A stretch of 64,000 bases of DNA, from the NCBI GenBank assembly GCA_027257055.1, contig JAPVLO010000001.1, forward strand, positions 12,981,501 to 13,045,500, written 5' to 3'. The translations under genes were made by a program, and so were the position numbers. Position 1 is the first letter of the stretch. Every line of letters begins with the position of its first letter. The notes beneath the pieces were generated by a model. That model was not told the origin of the DNA and made no database searches. It saw only the letters and a program-made list of their open reading frames with translations. Positions 23,971 through 34,354 of the stretch are shown here, one piece after another. Origin of the DNA: Cephalopachus bancanus (Eukaryota > Chordata > Mammalia > Primates > Tarsiidae).

Positions 23971-25225
23971 GAGCACTCTTTACAGTTATAACATTTGCCT
24001 GCTGTGCTAGAATGCAATGATTGTGTGCGCAAAGACTCTTACATAAAGCATTCCAAAAGAGAAAATAAGTAACTTGTTTTCTGAAGCAGGAATGTGGAGT
24101 GAAGAAAAATCTTTTAAAGCAATGGAAAATGACTTAAAGTTAAAAGCCACCAATATGGCACCCTTGTTATTGTGCAAGCAAACCAGGACAAATAATACTT
24201 GGTGTGAAGCCAGCTAACTCCAGACACATGTTGAAAGCTGTATCTTTCATCCCCAGAGACTTTTTTTTTTCTTTTTTTTTTAAAAATGGTTCTCTTTCAA
24301 TATCAAAACTAAAGCTTTTGGTTAAAAAATCATTATTGCCTCTTTGTTGATAATATTTAACTTACAGTGAATAACAAATAATAGTAGAGGAAGCCTTGAG
24401 TGTTTTTGTTTTCACCAATAGGATATAAAGTTTAAAGAATGAATAAACACTGATTTGGGTGTTTTTACAGTGTTGAATCATATTTTAAATGCATTTTGTT
24501 GCTTAGGTATGATAGGACCACCATTTAAGTAGCATTCGTAATTGCACTTGTTTGCTATTCTATTAAAGCTCTTGTTTGTTATTCTGTTAAAGCTCTTTCA
24601 TTATTCATGACAAACATAATTCTTGTATTTTACAATCCAACACATTTAATAAATCTAAATAAGGCAGATTAAACTTTATTATTCAGGGGACAGTGTCCTC
24701 TTCTTCTGATCTTCTAATTATCGTCTTACAGATCATACTTTTCAAATGCCCTCTAATCTTTATTGTGTTGAAGGTAGTGGCCTAAGACATAACTTGTGAA
24801 GAAAAATTTTTAAATTAAGATCAATGATGTTAATATTTTAACATCTCATTTAGGCCATCCTGGCAATAATCCTATATGCCTGGTAGATATTAATCTATAT
24901 AATGGAGAATAAGGAAAGTTTCATAGAATCCCTCAGTAAAAGGGTTGAGCTGAATGTAAGTTGATTATTGCAAACATCAGTCAAATTTTTGCTTATCAAG
25001 GAACCATGAAAGGCTCTTGTTTGTTGATTCAAATATGGCATTCTCCTGAACTCACTACATTATTCAAGACATCAATATCCTCATTAAGAAAGGGCTTTCA
25101 AACGGTTTGTGTACATAAATTTCACCTTTTATGATGTGCTTGGGAATTCAGATATTTTTAGTAAACATCGAGAAGCTTTGAAAAGGGAAGGGAGCATTTT
25201 TTTTTCTTTTCCAAAAAGAGAAGCA
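23971..25225. other. intron sequence with a small tandem repeat
   Basis: Unrecognised apart from a 24-bp unit repeated twice at 24547-24570 and 24571-24594 (CTTGTTTGYTATTCTRTTAAAGCT, two differences). Confidence 0.5.
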
Positions 25226-25226
25226 A

Positions 25227-25351
25227 TGACTCAGGAGATTTGGGCTTTTTTTTTCTTTCAAAATCCCTCCGACAAGCCTAATTCAGATCAGCAGCGGCTG
25301 AAAGTCACTCTCAGCAGATTGGCACTGACTCGGCTTCCATGGAGTGACTCA
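25227..25351. promoter_or_regulatory. AP-1 motif cluster
   Basis: TGACTCA occurs at 25227-25233 and 25345-25351, with TGACTCG at 25326-25332, inside a locally less AT-rich block that also has GCAGATTGGCA. Spacing and motif density suggest an intronic enhancer, but only motifs are visible. Confidence 0.3.
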
Positions 25352-27364
25352 GTCTTTTTAAGTCTGTTCCGATTATGAAGGTTTAGCAGAGGGTCACACC
25401 TAGTATATTTTTGGGTGTCATGAAACACTGCTGAAAAAGTTTAGGATTTAGAATAAATACAGAGTGGGTGTATCTTGCGCTTGGTGTAAGGACACAACTG
25501 TATTCCATCAGACCTGCTAGTATCAAGAGAAATATAGCATATGTCATAAAGTCATGGAAAAATAATATCAGCAGCTGAGGGGAGATTCAGATTCTGTTTG
25601 TTTGTCTAGTTTTTATGCTTAATTGTTAGGCATCGGTCTCTATATCCTTTTTTCTACCTTTCTTTTAAACTAATTGCATGTTTATTCTTTCACTTTCATG
25701 TTAACATTTTTGTTCTCATTATTCTTTTATTCTCATTTATTCTCATTATTCTCTTCATTGTCTCACTAGAGGATAAAACATGCATCCTTGATTCACTGCA
25801 TCCTAACAGGTTTGATTACTTTTACTATTTTTCTAATATTGCTGGACCCTTAAGACCCCTAAACTCTACTTAATCTCTCCTGGGTTTTGCGATTATTGTT
25901 GGAATACATTTGTGTTCATATAATTTAAAGTCAGTGAGACATTTCAAGCATATAACTTATGTTTACCTATGGGTTTACTAATTCCAGTGTTCTTAATTAC
26001 CTCTTGAATTTCCATTTTTCCATCTGGGATCATTTTCCTTCACCTAAAAAAACAAACAACAACAAAAACACTTGCTGTTGTCTTTCTAGCAATGTGAGAT
26101 TTCTGATAACAAATTCCCTCCTTTTGGTTTGTCCAAATATATCTTTATTTCTTTTTCATTTTTGAGAGCTATTTTTATTGGGTGCAGAAGTCTGGGTTGA
26201 CTTTTTTTTAATAATTTAACCTGCTTGATTTCTGACTTCCAATGTTTCTTTTTCTATTAAGATGTCAGCTTTCACTCTTACGGTTGCTTCTCTCTGAGCT
26301 GCGCTGGAGAACCAGTCTAGCCATGGCTCTTGTCTTAGCCTCAGGCTTGGTCCTTCTGGGCTTTGGATGGAGAGGTCTGTGTTCTTTAGCACTGGAAGAT
26401 GAGAGCGCATCTAGCCCTGCAGCTCAGAGCTCCCAGTCCCCTCTCCAGTCTTCTGCCCTCGACAGTTTCAAAATCTAGCAAGTGTTTTGAAGATGGAACT
26501 GGCCATGGGCTTGAAGCTGTCATCTCCCTTGTCAGGGTTTTGCTTCTGAAGCACATTGATCATGGTAGGAGATTTCATCTGGCTTTTTCCAAGCTTTGGC
26601 CTAAGGCACCAATTGCCCAAACAGCTGAAGAGCTCAACTAATGTCCCTTGTGGAAAATAGCTGTGCATTTGAGGGTCTTCACATTTCCAGTTTGTTTCTC
26701 TAGTCTCGTGCGACTGCAAAATATCATCTGCTTTCTCTTTCTTCCAGAAAAGACTCTCTAGGTCTGCTGAAAATCTCGGAATTGGCAAATGTCCTCAGAG
26801 GGAAAATATAAGCTAGTAATTCTCAGTCTACCTCAGAACACTTCACTTCATGTGGAATTTTCTTCCATTTGGCAGGACTATCTGATGTTTTAAAAATACA
26901 GTTTTTGTAATGCATACTCTTTTTAAAAAAAATTGTACAATGAGAACAGTAACCTTCCGTGACCGATTACCTTAAGTTTGTTTTCTAAATAAACGAAGTT
27001 GGAAAGATGGTGTCTCAAAGAAGTTTTGGGAAGATAATCAGTTGAGATGGTAGAGATATTCTTCTATCAGATATAGGTTCTTTCCTAGAATAAATCCCTT
27101 GAGGTTATTTTTCACAGATCACTACTGGACACTGAGTGTGCACCAAGGAATACAGATCGGAATATTCCACATCCAGAGTAAATGAGACTGAAGAGAACTG
27201 TAATCACCACAGCACACACTAGTGAAGGACAAGAGAGAGGCTAACACACACTCTTGCAGAAACACATCGCTATGGCTATTTATCTCATTTAGAAAAAGGA
27301 GGAAAGAGGCACATGGTGGAAGAGACTCTAATCCTTAGCCTGTATCGAAACCTGGAAACAATTG
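25352..27364. other. intron sequence, unassigned; possible old repeat at 26000-26800
   Basis: The 26080-26300 stretch (GTGAGATTTCTGATAAC, TTTTTATTGGGTGCAGAAGTC) resembles dispersed LINE-type or similar sequence in mammals, but I cannot place it. Short overlapping ORFs on both strands at 26216-26788 have no recognisable domain. Confidence 0.35.
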
Positions 27365-27612
27365 TTGGGTCAATGACAAGCAGTGTGGAGTAACAGTTAA
27401 GAGCATCGATTCTGGGGCCCACCTGCCAGGTTCTACCATTTTCCATGTTGCCTTGGGCAAACTTCCCGACTGCTCTGTGCCTTAGTTTCCCGATCTGCAA
27501 AATAACAGCACCTACTTCATGGGATCTCAAGAGCAGATGAGTCAATGTGACATGCCTACGAAAATACCTGGCAGACATGTAACACTCCGGAGTGCTCATT
27601 AAATAACCAAAT
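27365..27612 (+). mobile_element. MIR SINE, near full length
   Basis: Clear MIR order: CAGTGTGGAGTAACAGTTAAG, GGTTCTACCATTTTCCATG, TTGCCTTGGGCAAACTTCC, CCTTAGTTTCCCGATCTGC, AAAATAACAGCACCTACTTC, then CTCATTAAATAA at the 3' end. Confidence 0.85.
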
Positions 27613-28255
27613 TTCACACACACTCCTGTCACCCTACTTTCTTGGCCCGCTCCACTGGCAGTAGAAGCAACCAGGCTTCTACAAGCATCTGCATGGCAGA
27701 ATTTGTCACTTCTAGGTCATTCTGGGGCAGTGTTGGAGACTAGCAAAAAATAACCACTTTAGGGGTCCGGCTGTAGCTTTCTCCACTGATGCCCCATGAT
27801 AGCAGTAGAGCTTGAGCAACCACAACTCCCCTTTCCACACCTAAGCTTTTCTTCCTTCTGGATGCCTGTGAATTCAATTCTTGAGACTCCTTTTGCTACT
27901 AATCAGCTTCAGAACTCTAGTTATGGACTCTGAATATGGCTTTGACCTTCGTGCCATCAACACCATCTCCTTGACCCCAGCCTTTGAAACCCTCTCCTCC
28001 GGTAAACAGGTTCAGTTGTTGGTTTTTGAATTGGGCCTGGAACACTAACTACCCTGGCTGCTTCCAAGTGACTGTTGTCTGCATGAAAACCACAGCCACT
28101 TGTGCTCTGCTTTGTTTTCTTTTCTTTTAGCAGAGAGGGTTATGATGAGACAGAAGTGATACTGGAACACAGTACTTGGTGTTTTGGAGATGACTTACAC
28201 CATCTTATTTATTCTGAATTCTCACCCGTATTCTCAGTCTGATTTCCAAAATATC
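27613..28255. other. intron sequence, nothing recognised
   Basis: GC content is slightly higher than in neighbouring intron, with no named repeat or exon that keeps frame and splice sites. Confidence 0.4.
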
Positions 28256-28408
28256 ATTTTCTTTCTTTCTTTCTTTCTTGTTTGTTTAAGTGGAGACTAG
28301 GCCTTGCTTGTCACCGACACTAGTCTCAAACTCTTGGTCTCAAGCAGTCCTCCTGCCTTGGCCTCCCAAAGTGCTGGGATTACAGACATGAGTCACTTCA
28401 CCTGGCCC
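28256..28408 (-). mobile_element. Alu left-monomer fragment with (TTTC)n tail
   Basis: A TTTC tetranucleotide tract (28256-28280) followed by reverse-strand Alu left-arm sequence: CTCCTGCCTTGGCCTCCCAA, then GTGCTGGGATTACAG and a CACCTGGCC end. There is no right arm, so it is a FLAM-like or truncated element. Confidence 0.75.
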
Positions 28409-29469
28409 AGAATCTCATTTTTTAAACCAGCATACTTGCTTAGAATTGCCAGAAAGATTGATTGTCTGCAATGTCCAGTTATAGATTTCTGCCTGTTGGC
28501 AGAAAAGGGGTGACCACAGCCACATAACTCACTTGTCCCGGTGTGCCCTATCTGAAGTCAAGGGTGTAAGCTTAGTCTTCAGGGTGTCACTCTTCAAGTA
28601 CTGTGGTGATGCGAGAGGAAGTCGCCAATACGAGGACATGTGTGATGCTCTTCTGCAAAGGCCCATAAAGCCTTCACCGTTGAGGGCTCCGGGTCTGAGA
28701 AAGCGCACAGTTGTTAGCTTAGCTTACCTCATTGCTTTGCCCCGTGTCCTCACATAGAGAGAGCATGCAGCCACATTTCCCAGAGAGGTTGCAGATATTC
28801 TCAAGCACAGCTAGCTGCCTAGCTAGTTTGCTATTTTAGCATTTCTAGCGGCAACCTTTTGCAACACCTAACACGAAGATGCAGTTTCTCTATGAGTGTG
28901 GTGTGAGTTGGTATTACATTGTCTATGCATGGACCCTCACGAGCAGGGATCCATCCTGGAGTTCAGGCCTTGAGGTCGGCAGTGGGGTCATAGGACCCTG
29001 ACAATCATGTTTGACTATTAATTAATTATGTGGACAGATAGAGGAATGGCTCCAGGAATGGAGGGGAGCTTGAGAAAACTCTGTTCACAGGAGAACATCC
29101 ACTATAGGCAGAAAATAAATGAATAATAAACACAAGGTACCACAAGAATGTATGCAATATTAGAAGGTGAAGGTCAGACAGACATTTGACTCTCTCTTGC
29201 ATCGTCTGAAGATTTAGCGCATGCTAACCACTCTTCTTGTTTCCCAGGGTTTTGTCCAGTCTTCATCTTAATTCAGCAATTTGCAGCTGACCTGCTCCAA
29301 TGCCATCTCCAGAGGCAACAGTCCCTGGAGGCCTTGTTTCAAATGCTGCTTCTTTCCACCCAGCCCAATCCAAGTCGCAATCACACTTGGGTACTCTCTC
29401 ACCCCGTGAGGAGGAACCCCCCCAAAACAAAAGAACATATTGATAAAAAAATTGTATATGTATTCTTTC
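28409..29469. other. intron sequence, nothing recognised
   Basis: Mixed-composition sequence without a named repeat or supported exon. Precedes the mariner fossil and the terminal exon. Confidence 0.4.
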
Positions 29470-29830
29470 ATGTTTAAAGGTCAGTCACCTTCAAAGTCCT
29501 TTCCACTGGATGCAATACACCAATCCAGACGTCTATCTGGTTTTCGAACTCATCCATTTGGATGCCTTTCTGTGCTTCTGCCGTTGTTTGTATCACCTCT
29601 TCCATGCTGGCAAAACGTTTCCCTTTGAGGGCATTTTTCATCTGGGGAAACAAATTAAAAGTTACTCCGGGTGAGATCAGGGGAATGGGAAGGGTGGGGT
29701 ACAAAGGCCATGCCATTTTTAGTGAACAACTTCTGAACACTCAGTGCGGTGTGGTCAGGTGCACTCATAAATCACCCATCAGGAAAATGGGCAAACGCGT
29801 TGAGAGAATCTCCCCCAAAAATTCACTGAA
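29470..29830 (-). mobile_element. mariner transposase fossil (3' part)
   Basis: On the minus strand the conceptual product shows the mariner order: DHTALSV, then [10 protein letters not shown] (the counterpart of HPPYSPDLAP before the last catalytic Asp), then [19 protein letters not shown] and a C-terminal Glu-Phe-Glu. Frames are broken between blocks, and only the C-terminal half is recognisable. It lies 180-540 bp upstream of the terminal exon's acceptor. Belongs to a mariner other than the 33.4-kb copy, judging by the residues after the DFF-type motif. Confidence 0.75.
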
Positions 29831-30011
29831 GCCAAACGCAGTCACTCACAACAATCCTAGCTGGTCCATGGATGCTGATGGGTTCCTAGAATACTCACGT
29901 CGCAGGTGGAGCCTGTCCTACAAGGGGTCAGTCCACCAAGAGATAATTCTGGGGTTTTTTTGGGTCGCCCTCTTATTTAGTGCCACTTTCTTTTCCCTCT
30001 TCCTCCCACAG

Positions 30012-30239
30012 GTCATACACCAGCTGCGGCTCTCAGAGAATGAAAGCGTGGCCCTGCAGGAGCTTCTGGACTGGAGGCGGAAGCTCTGTGAAGAAAGAGA
30101 AGATTGGCAGCAAATCCTGCATCGCTCAGAGCCCAGGCCACCCCCGCCACCACCTTGCAAGAAGCCCACTCTTTTGAAGAAGCCCGAGGGAGCCTCCTGC
30201 AGCCGGCTGCCTTCCGAGCTCTGGGACAGCACCATTTGA
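30012..30239 (+). CDS. terminal coding exon, 75 codons, PDZ-ligand C-terminus
   Basis: The acceptor is strong (TTTTCCCTCTTCCTCCCACAG, ending at 30011). The exon starts in phase 0, matching the 6009-6100 exon. Residues 1-40 are predicted helical and highly charged ([20 protein letters not shown], then [17 protein letters not shown]). Residues 42-50 hold a proline run ([10 protein letters not shown]), a candidate SH3/WW/EVH1 ligand. The protein ends WDSTI, and the last four residues fit a class I PDZ ligand (X-S/T-X-hydrophobic: Ser at -2, Ile at 0). These features suggest a cytoplasmic scaffold or adaptor at a membrane or junction; that is inference. No frameshift is visible. An ATG-initiated frame from 29562 overlaps but is only intron read-through. 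Confidence 0.88.
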   Translation, partial: VIHQLRLSENESVALQELLDWRRKLCEEREDWQQILHRSEPRPPPPPPCKKPTLLKKPEGASCSRLPSELWDSTI

Positions 30240-30394
30240 TGTGGCCTCGACTGCAGACTCGCTCACAGGAGAAAACTGCCTAGGATGGCAGGCTGCGTCC
30301 ACAGAAGGCTGCCTTCTGACGCGTGCTGGGACCTCCCTCCCCACGCATGGATACAAAAAAAGCACAGGACACTGACGCTAAATAGACGAGATCT

Positions 30395-30396
<2 letters not shown>

Positions 30397-30441
<45 letters not shown>
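30397..30441. repeat. (TG)n microsatellite in the 3'UTR
   Basis: About 22 uninterrupted TG units followed by TACAAAAGCG and a further short TG run. Transcribed as (UG)n, a known binding context for proteins such as TDP-43 and CELF; not tested here. Confidence 0.97.
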
Positions 30442-30443
<2 letters not shown>

Positions 30444-31422
30444 AAAAGCGTGTGTGTGTTTGTTCTTTCTTATCCATGTTGTGGTGATTCGCTCTGACCT
30501 TCACGTTCCTTGTGGACAGCACTGTGCTACCCTTAGGTGGCAACAGTGATGCTGGGAAAAGTGGGGAGGGAATGAGAGAGGGGGTGACGTGAGGAGAAGA
30601 GCCGTCCATGCCCACTCTGTACAGTTGTTTTTATAGAGTTTGAGAGTCTGTTTCTTGTCCTTCCGATGGTTTTCTTATAATACACTATACAGGACATGTA
30701 TTTTGTTTCTTTGTAGGTGTTTGTGTTTCATTGGAATTACAATAATTATTCACCTGTTTATGACTGTATTTTATAACTTTACGCAATCGGTGGTGCTCCC
30801 GTTCTTCAAAATACAGATTTTTAAAAATCATTTTTAGATTTTTTTTCCCTTCCGCACAACTTTTCCTTTTTTTTTTTAAACCTAAAGTACCTAAAAATCT
30901 CCAGGCTATGTTACTGTTTTAGCTTTGCCAGTGTCACCCCTTGCAGAAGTATGGATCGAGTCCCGTGTTTTAGATGTTCCTCACCGACAGGCAGGCGGTT
31001 CTTCCCTGTGCTCTGTGCTTCTGGATAAGTGGATTGTACACCCCGTAGTTAACAATTTCACCTCCCAACCTCAGCAAAGATCGCAGGAAATTATGCGGTG
31101 ATCGGTTAAACACATGTGGCTTCCAATTCATAGCTGGTCTTGTAAAATGGTCACATTCGTTCAAAGGTCTAAACAGTCCATATTATTAAGTGCACCGAGA
31201 TTTACCGGTTCGAGCAGTGGGGGCTGCGTCACAAGACGGTCCTCCCTTGAGTGACACTGCATGACTCATTGTACACCCTCCACCCTCCTGTAAATGCAAG
31301 GCCTTGTGTGTCGATGTGCTTCCGTGGGCTGGCAGGAAGTTCTGAGCTGTGTGGCTCCACACCGCCCTGTCTTGCTACTTGGAACTTTTTATTCATACTG
31401 GCCTTTGAAACGTGACTGTGCC

Positions 31423-31428
31423 AATAAA
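31423..31428 (+). terminator. polyadenylation signal AATAAA
   Basis: Canonical hexamer in GTGCCAATAAAAGGG with a GT-rich downstream element within 30-50 bases. Confidence 0.75.
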
Positions 31429-31447
31429 AGGGTACAACGATGTGCTT

Positions 31448-31641
31448 CCTCTGCTTTATTTGGTGGTTGTTATTATTGTCTCCCTTGAACACCTGTGTTT
31501 CCTGATCAGCTAAGTAGGGGCAATGAAATGGACTTGTCCGGTCTCCCCTAATGTGCTCTTCATAGCTTCTTGCAAACTTCAGGCATCAGAGGTTTGCTTT
31601 AAAATATAGGCTTTATAACTTGTTTTTCTTTTCTTGTCTTA
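31448..31641. other. downstream flank of the gene
   Basis: Short stretch with the GT-rich poly(A) downstream element and nothing else recognised before the 31.6-kb Alu. Confidence 0.4.
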
Positions 31642-31933
31642 TTTTTGAGTCAGGGTCTGGCTCTATCCTCCAGGCTGGAGTGCAAGTGCAGTGGCTTGAT
31701 CTGGGCTCATTGCAACCTCAACCTCCTGGGCGCAGGTGATCCTTCCACCTCAACCTCCCGAGTAACTGGAACTACAGGCATGCACCACCGTGCCTGGCTA
31801 ATTTTTTTTTTTTTTGTAGAGATGAGGTCACACTATGTTGCCCAAGCTGGTCTCAGACTCCTGGGCTCAAGCAGTCCTCCATCTTGGCCTCCCAAACAGC
31901 TGGGATTGCAGGCATGAGCTTTCTCACTTGACC
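31642..31933 (-). mobile_element. Alu SINE, older dimer
   Basis: Reverse-strand dimer from TTTTTGAGTCAGGGTCTGG through CTTTCTCACTTGACC. Left-arm wording AGTCTCAGACTCCTGGGCTC-type is closer to AluJ than to the young type. Lies about 200 bp downstream of the gene's poly(A) site. Confidence 0.88.
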
Positions 31934-32721
31934 TAGGCTATGTGATTATTCAGGGAAGGTGAGACCAACAAGTGGGGAGGTGGCTTCCTTGGAAAAGAGA
32001 GTTTGTTGTGCTAAAAAAAAATCCCCAAAGAAGTGTACACATCATGCTGTAAGAGGGCCAGCGGGGAAGAACCAGGGTCGGTCAGGAAATAGAGGGAGTA
32101 AGGGTGCCATTGGGTGGAAGCTATTATTGTAGTTTTCCCAAGGAAGAAACAGGCAGAGTGTAGAAATGTCTCGTTTGGATCGTGTCAGTGAGGTCTGGGG
32201 AGTAGGAGCTGTCCCTGCTTGTTTGGTAGCTGGACCTAACGGGATAAAGGTGGGGGGATGAGGGCCTGGAATGAGACCCTATGGGAACCCATGAAGGAGA
32301 CAGTTGGGGGTGTGGGCTCTGGATTGGTTGGTTTGTATTTGAAAAGCATGACCAGAGTGAGTCGTTTACTATCTCTAGGAAATCGGCTCGATCCGGGAAG
32401 GGAAGTCACTCCAGGATCAGCAGGGCCCCAGATGTCAAAGCATCAGAACACTGAAAATAAAAACACATGGTTTATGCATGGTTGCCATAATGTTATTGTG
32501 GCCACTCAGCAATCACAAGGAAGCATGCTTCCTGACTCTAGCTAAATCCCGCCCCAGGCTACTTCTCGCCTGTCTCTCCCCCTACTAACTTCCAAGCCCC
32601 ACTCAGAGGCAATAGAAGAGGCCAACTTTCTTTTGGCACGTGATCCTCTGGGCCATGCCTTGCACACTGTAGGCACTCAACAATTGTAGTTGAGTTAAAA
32701 CTTCAAATTGCATTTATCCTC
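31934..32721. other. downstream sequence, nothing recognised
   Basis: Unique-looking, mixed composition. Short ORFs only. Confidence 0.4.
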
Positions 32722-32775
32722 CCCACAGTGCAATCCTCCCAGCTCTTTGGGAGGCCAAGGTGGGAGGATTGCTTG
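32722..32775 (+). mobile_element. short Alu left-arm scrap
   Basis: About 50 bases matching Alu left arm (CTTTGGGAGGCCAAGGTGGG, AGGATTGCTTGG) with both ends missing. Confidence 0.5.
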
Positions 32776-32834
32776 GTGATCTAGATCAGGGTGAAAAATA
32801 AACTGTTCAAGCCTTACACCTGGTGAGAACTTAT

Positions 32835-32898
32835 TCCAGATGTACACCAAGCAGTGTGGTGATGGTCCTGGATGCTTGGCACGTATTATTTCTAAAGC
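32835..32898 (+). mobile_element. MIR fragment, left of an LTR insertion
   Basis: TTGGCACGTATTATTTCTAA sits where the MIR 'ctaagcactttacatgtattatct' segment is expected; the MIR appears to resume at 33273 after the LTR. Confidence 0.45.
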
Positions 32899-33272
32899 TG
32901 GCTATTTTAATTTGGGTGGCTGTGACAAATTCCCATAGGCAGGGTGGCTTCAACCACAAACATTCATTCTCACAGCTTTGAAGACTGTGAAGTTATTCCA
33001 AGATCAGAGTTTCTGCATATCCAGTGTCTGATCTGATGAGGGTCCACTTTCTGATTTGCAGATGGCCATTTTCTTGTCATATCCTCACATGGTGCAGAGG
33101 AGAGGGAGAGGAAGCTCCCTGTGTTCCCTCTTATAAGGGTACCAGTCCCATCATGAAGGCTCCACTCTCATGACCTAATCACCGTTTGAAGACCCTACCT
33201 CCGAATTCCATCGTACTAGGGATTAGGGTTTCAACATATGACGTCTTGGAGGATACAGTTTAGTCCCCAGCA
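32899..33272 (-). mobile_element. MaLR solo LTR (MLT1/MST type)
   Basis: Read on the minus strand it begins TGCTGGGGACTAAACTG and contains CATATGTTGAAACCCTAATC, GTGATTAGGTCATGAGAG and CACCATGTGAGGATATG, then runs to a ...CA end: the standard order of an MLT1/MST LTR. Ends fit TG...CA on the retroviral sense strand. A clear 5-bp duplication was not found. No internal region remains, so it is a recombined solo LTR, an old and inert retroviral relic. Confidence 0.85.
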
Positions 33273-33426
33273 CTGGCATATACCTACAAGGTAAATACTG
33301 TCACCTTTGTGCTGACACTGGAATTGAAGTGCAGAGCTTTAAGTAGTCCATCAGAATATAAACACTTAACCTTATAATTCCAGCGGCCCTGCCATTTTAA
33401 CTTGATATGCAGAAACTGCCAACATA
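33273..33426. other. possible MIR remainder, then flank of the mariner
   Basis: AAGGTAAATACTGTCACC to GAATTGAAGTGCAGAGCTTT resembles the MIR 3' half that the LTR separated from 32835-32898. The segment ends with the TA target dinucleotide of the next element. Confidence 0.4.
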
Positions 33427-34352
33427 CATGGTCTGATAATTCAGTTCACCAATTCATCCTAGAAAAAGTGCTGCATACCTCATTGCTGAATATCACTACA
33501 GTCACCTTCAAAGTACTCCCTTTGGGAAGCTATGCACTGATGCCAGTGCCTTGTCCACCCATCAAAGCCATTTTGAACTTCTTAACTGGAATGGCTATCA
33601 GAGTTGTTGTCATATTACCCTTGATGTCCTGAATGTCATAAAAATGTCTTTCATTGTTTCCTTTATCTTCCGATAAAGAAAAAAGTCACTGGGGACCAGG
33701 TCAAGTGAGTAGAGACAGCATTTCAATACAGTTATTTGTTTACTGGCTAAAAACTCCCTCATGGACAGTGCTGTGTGAGCTGGTGCATTGTCATGATTCA
33801 AAAGCTCCTTCGGGACCATTTTTTGCACACATCTTTCTCATGCCAAGGTTTTCAGTTAAGATTTTCCCTACTATTTCTCTGTTAATGTTTATTTGGTCTG
33901 CTATGCTTCTCACAGTCGGTTGACAATTTTGACAAACAATTCAATGTTTTCATAAGTTCTGCTTGTTACTGGCTGTCTTTACCTCTCTCCAACAGTGACA
34001 CTTTCTCCACCCTAAGAAAAATGTTTAATCCATTTGTACACTGCTGATTTCATGGCATTATCCCCATTAACTTGACTAACATGTCCCTGATTTCACTTCC
34101 ACTCTTGCCAAGTTTAGCAAGAAATGCAATGTTTGCTTATTGTTCTAATTCAAGCGCCATCATTTTTGCGATGGCACACAAAAGACATGCAGCAATAATG
34201 AACACCACTCAGCAAGACACCACTAAACATTGACATGAACACAGCTGTGAGACATTGACATACCAAGGTTATGAAACGTTACCAAACTGTTTGTACGGTG
34301 TGCCCATGTAAGCACGTGGTGGTAAGTTCGAGAACTTAATTGTCAGACACCA
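33427..34352 (-). mobile_element. mariner DNA transposon, 926 bp, inactive
   Basis: TA dinucleotides at 33425-33426 and 34353-34354 flank matching terminal inverted repeats: CATGGTCTGATAATTCAGTTC at the left and, read from the other end, TGGTGTCTGACAATTAAGTTC. On the minus strand the transposase starts MMALELEQ at about 34160 and continues with the expected N-terminal region (FLAKLGKSGSEI). Near 33610-33828 come NHDNAPAHTALSMREFLAS and the counterpart of the YSPDLAPSDFF block, with conserved residues partly lost. Stops and frameshifts interrupt the frame, and the middle is shortened against the usual ~1.3 kb. The terminal repeats are unlike the Hsmar1 type I remember. Confidence 0.88.
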
Positions 34353-34354
34353 TA

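Larger units (their letters stand above)
6101..30011 (+). other. last intron of the gene, 23.9 kb
   Basis: A phase-0 GT-AG intron from the donor GTAATG at 6101 to the acceptor CTTCCTCCCACAG ending at 30011. Its content is Alu, L1, L2, MIR and mariner remnants, listed separately. I found no further exon inside that keeps the frame, but a short alternative exon could be missed by eye. Confidence 0.65.
30240..31447 (+). other. 3'UTR of the terminal exon
   Basis: From the TGA at 30237-30239 to the expected cleavage site about 15-25 bases after the AATAAA at 31423-31428. GT-rich downstream sequence (TTTGGTGGTTGTTATTATTG at about 31459-31478) supports this poly(A) site. It contains a TG microsatellite at 30397-30441 and no SINE, in keeping with a purged UTR. 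The exact end is inferred. Confidence 0.7.

Noticed and set aside
29918..30235. 105-codon minus-strand ORF opposite the terminal exon
   Set aside because: It mirrors the real + strand exon; its proline/glycine runs come from the complement of the coding sequence.
29562..30239. 225-codon + strand ORF as one complete gene
   Set aside because: Only the last 75 codons, after the strong acceptor at 30011, have coding character; the upstream part reads through intron and an antisense mariner fossil.
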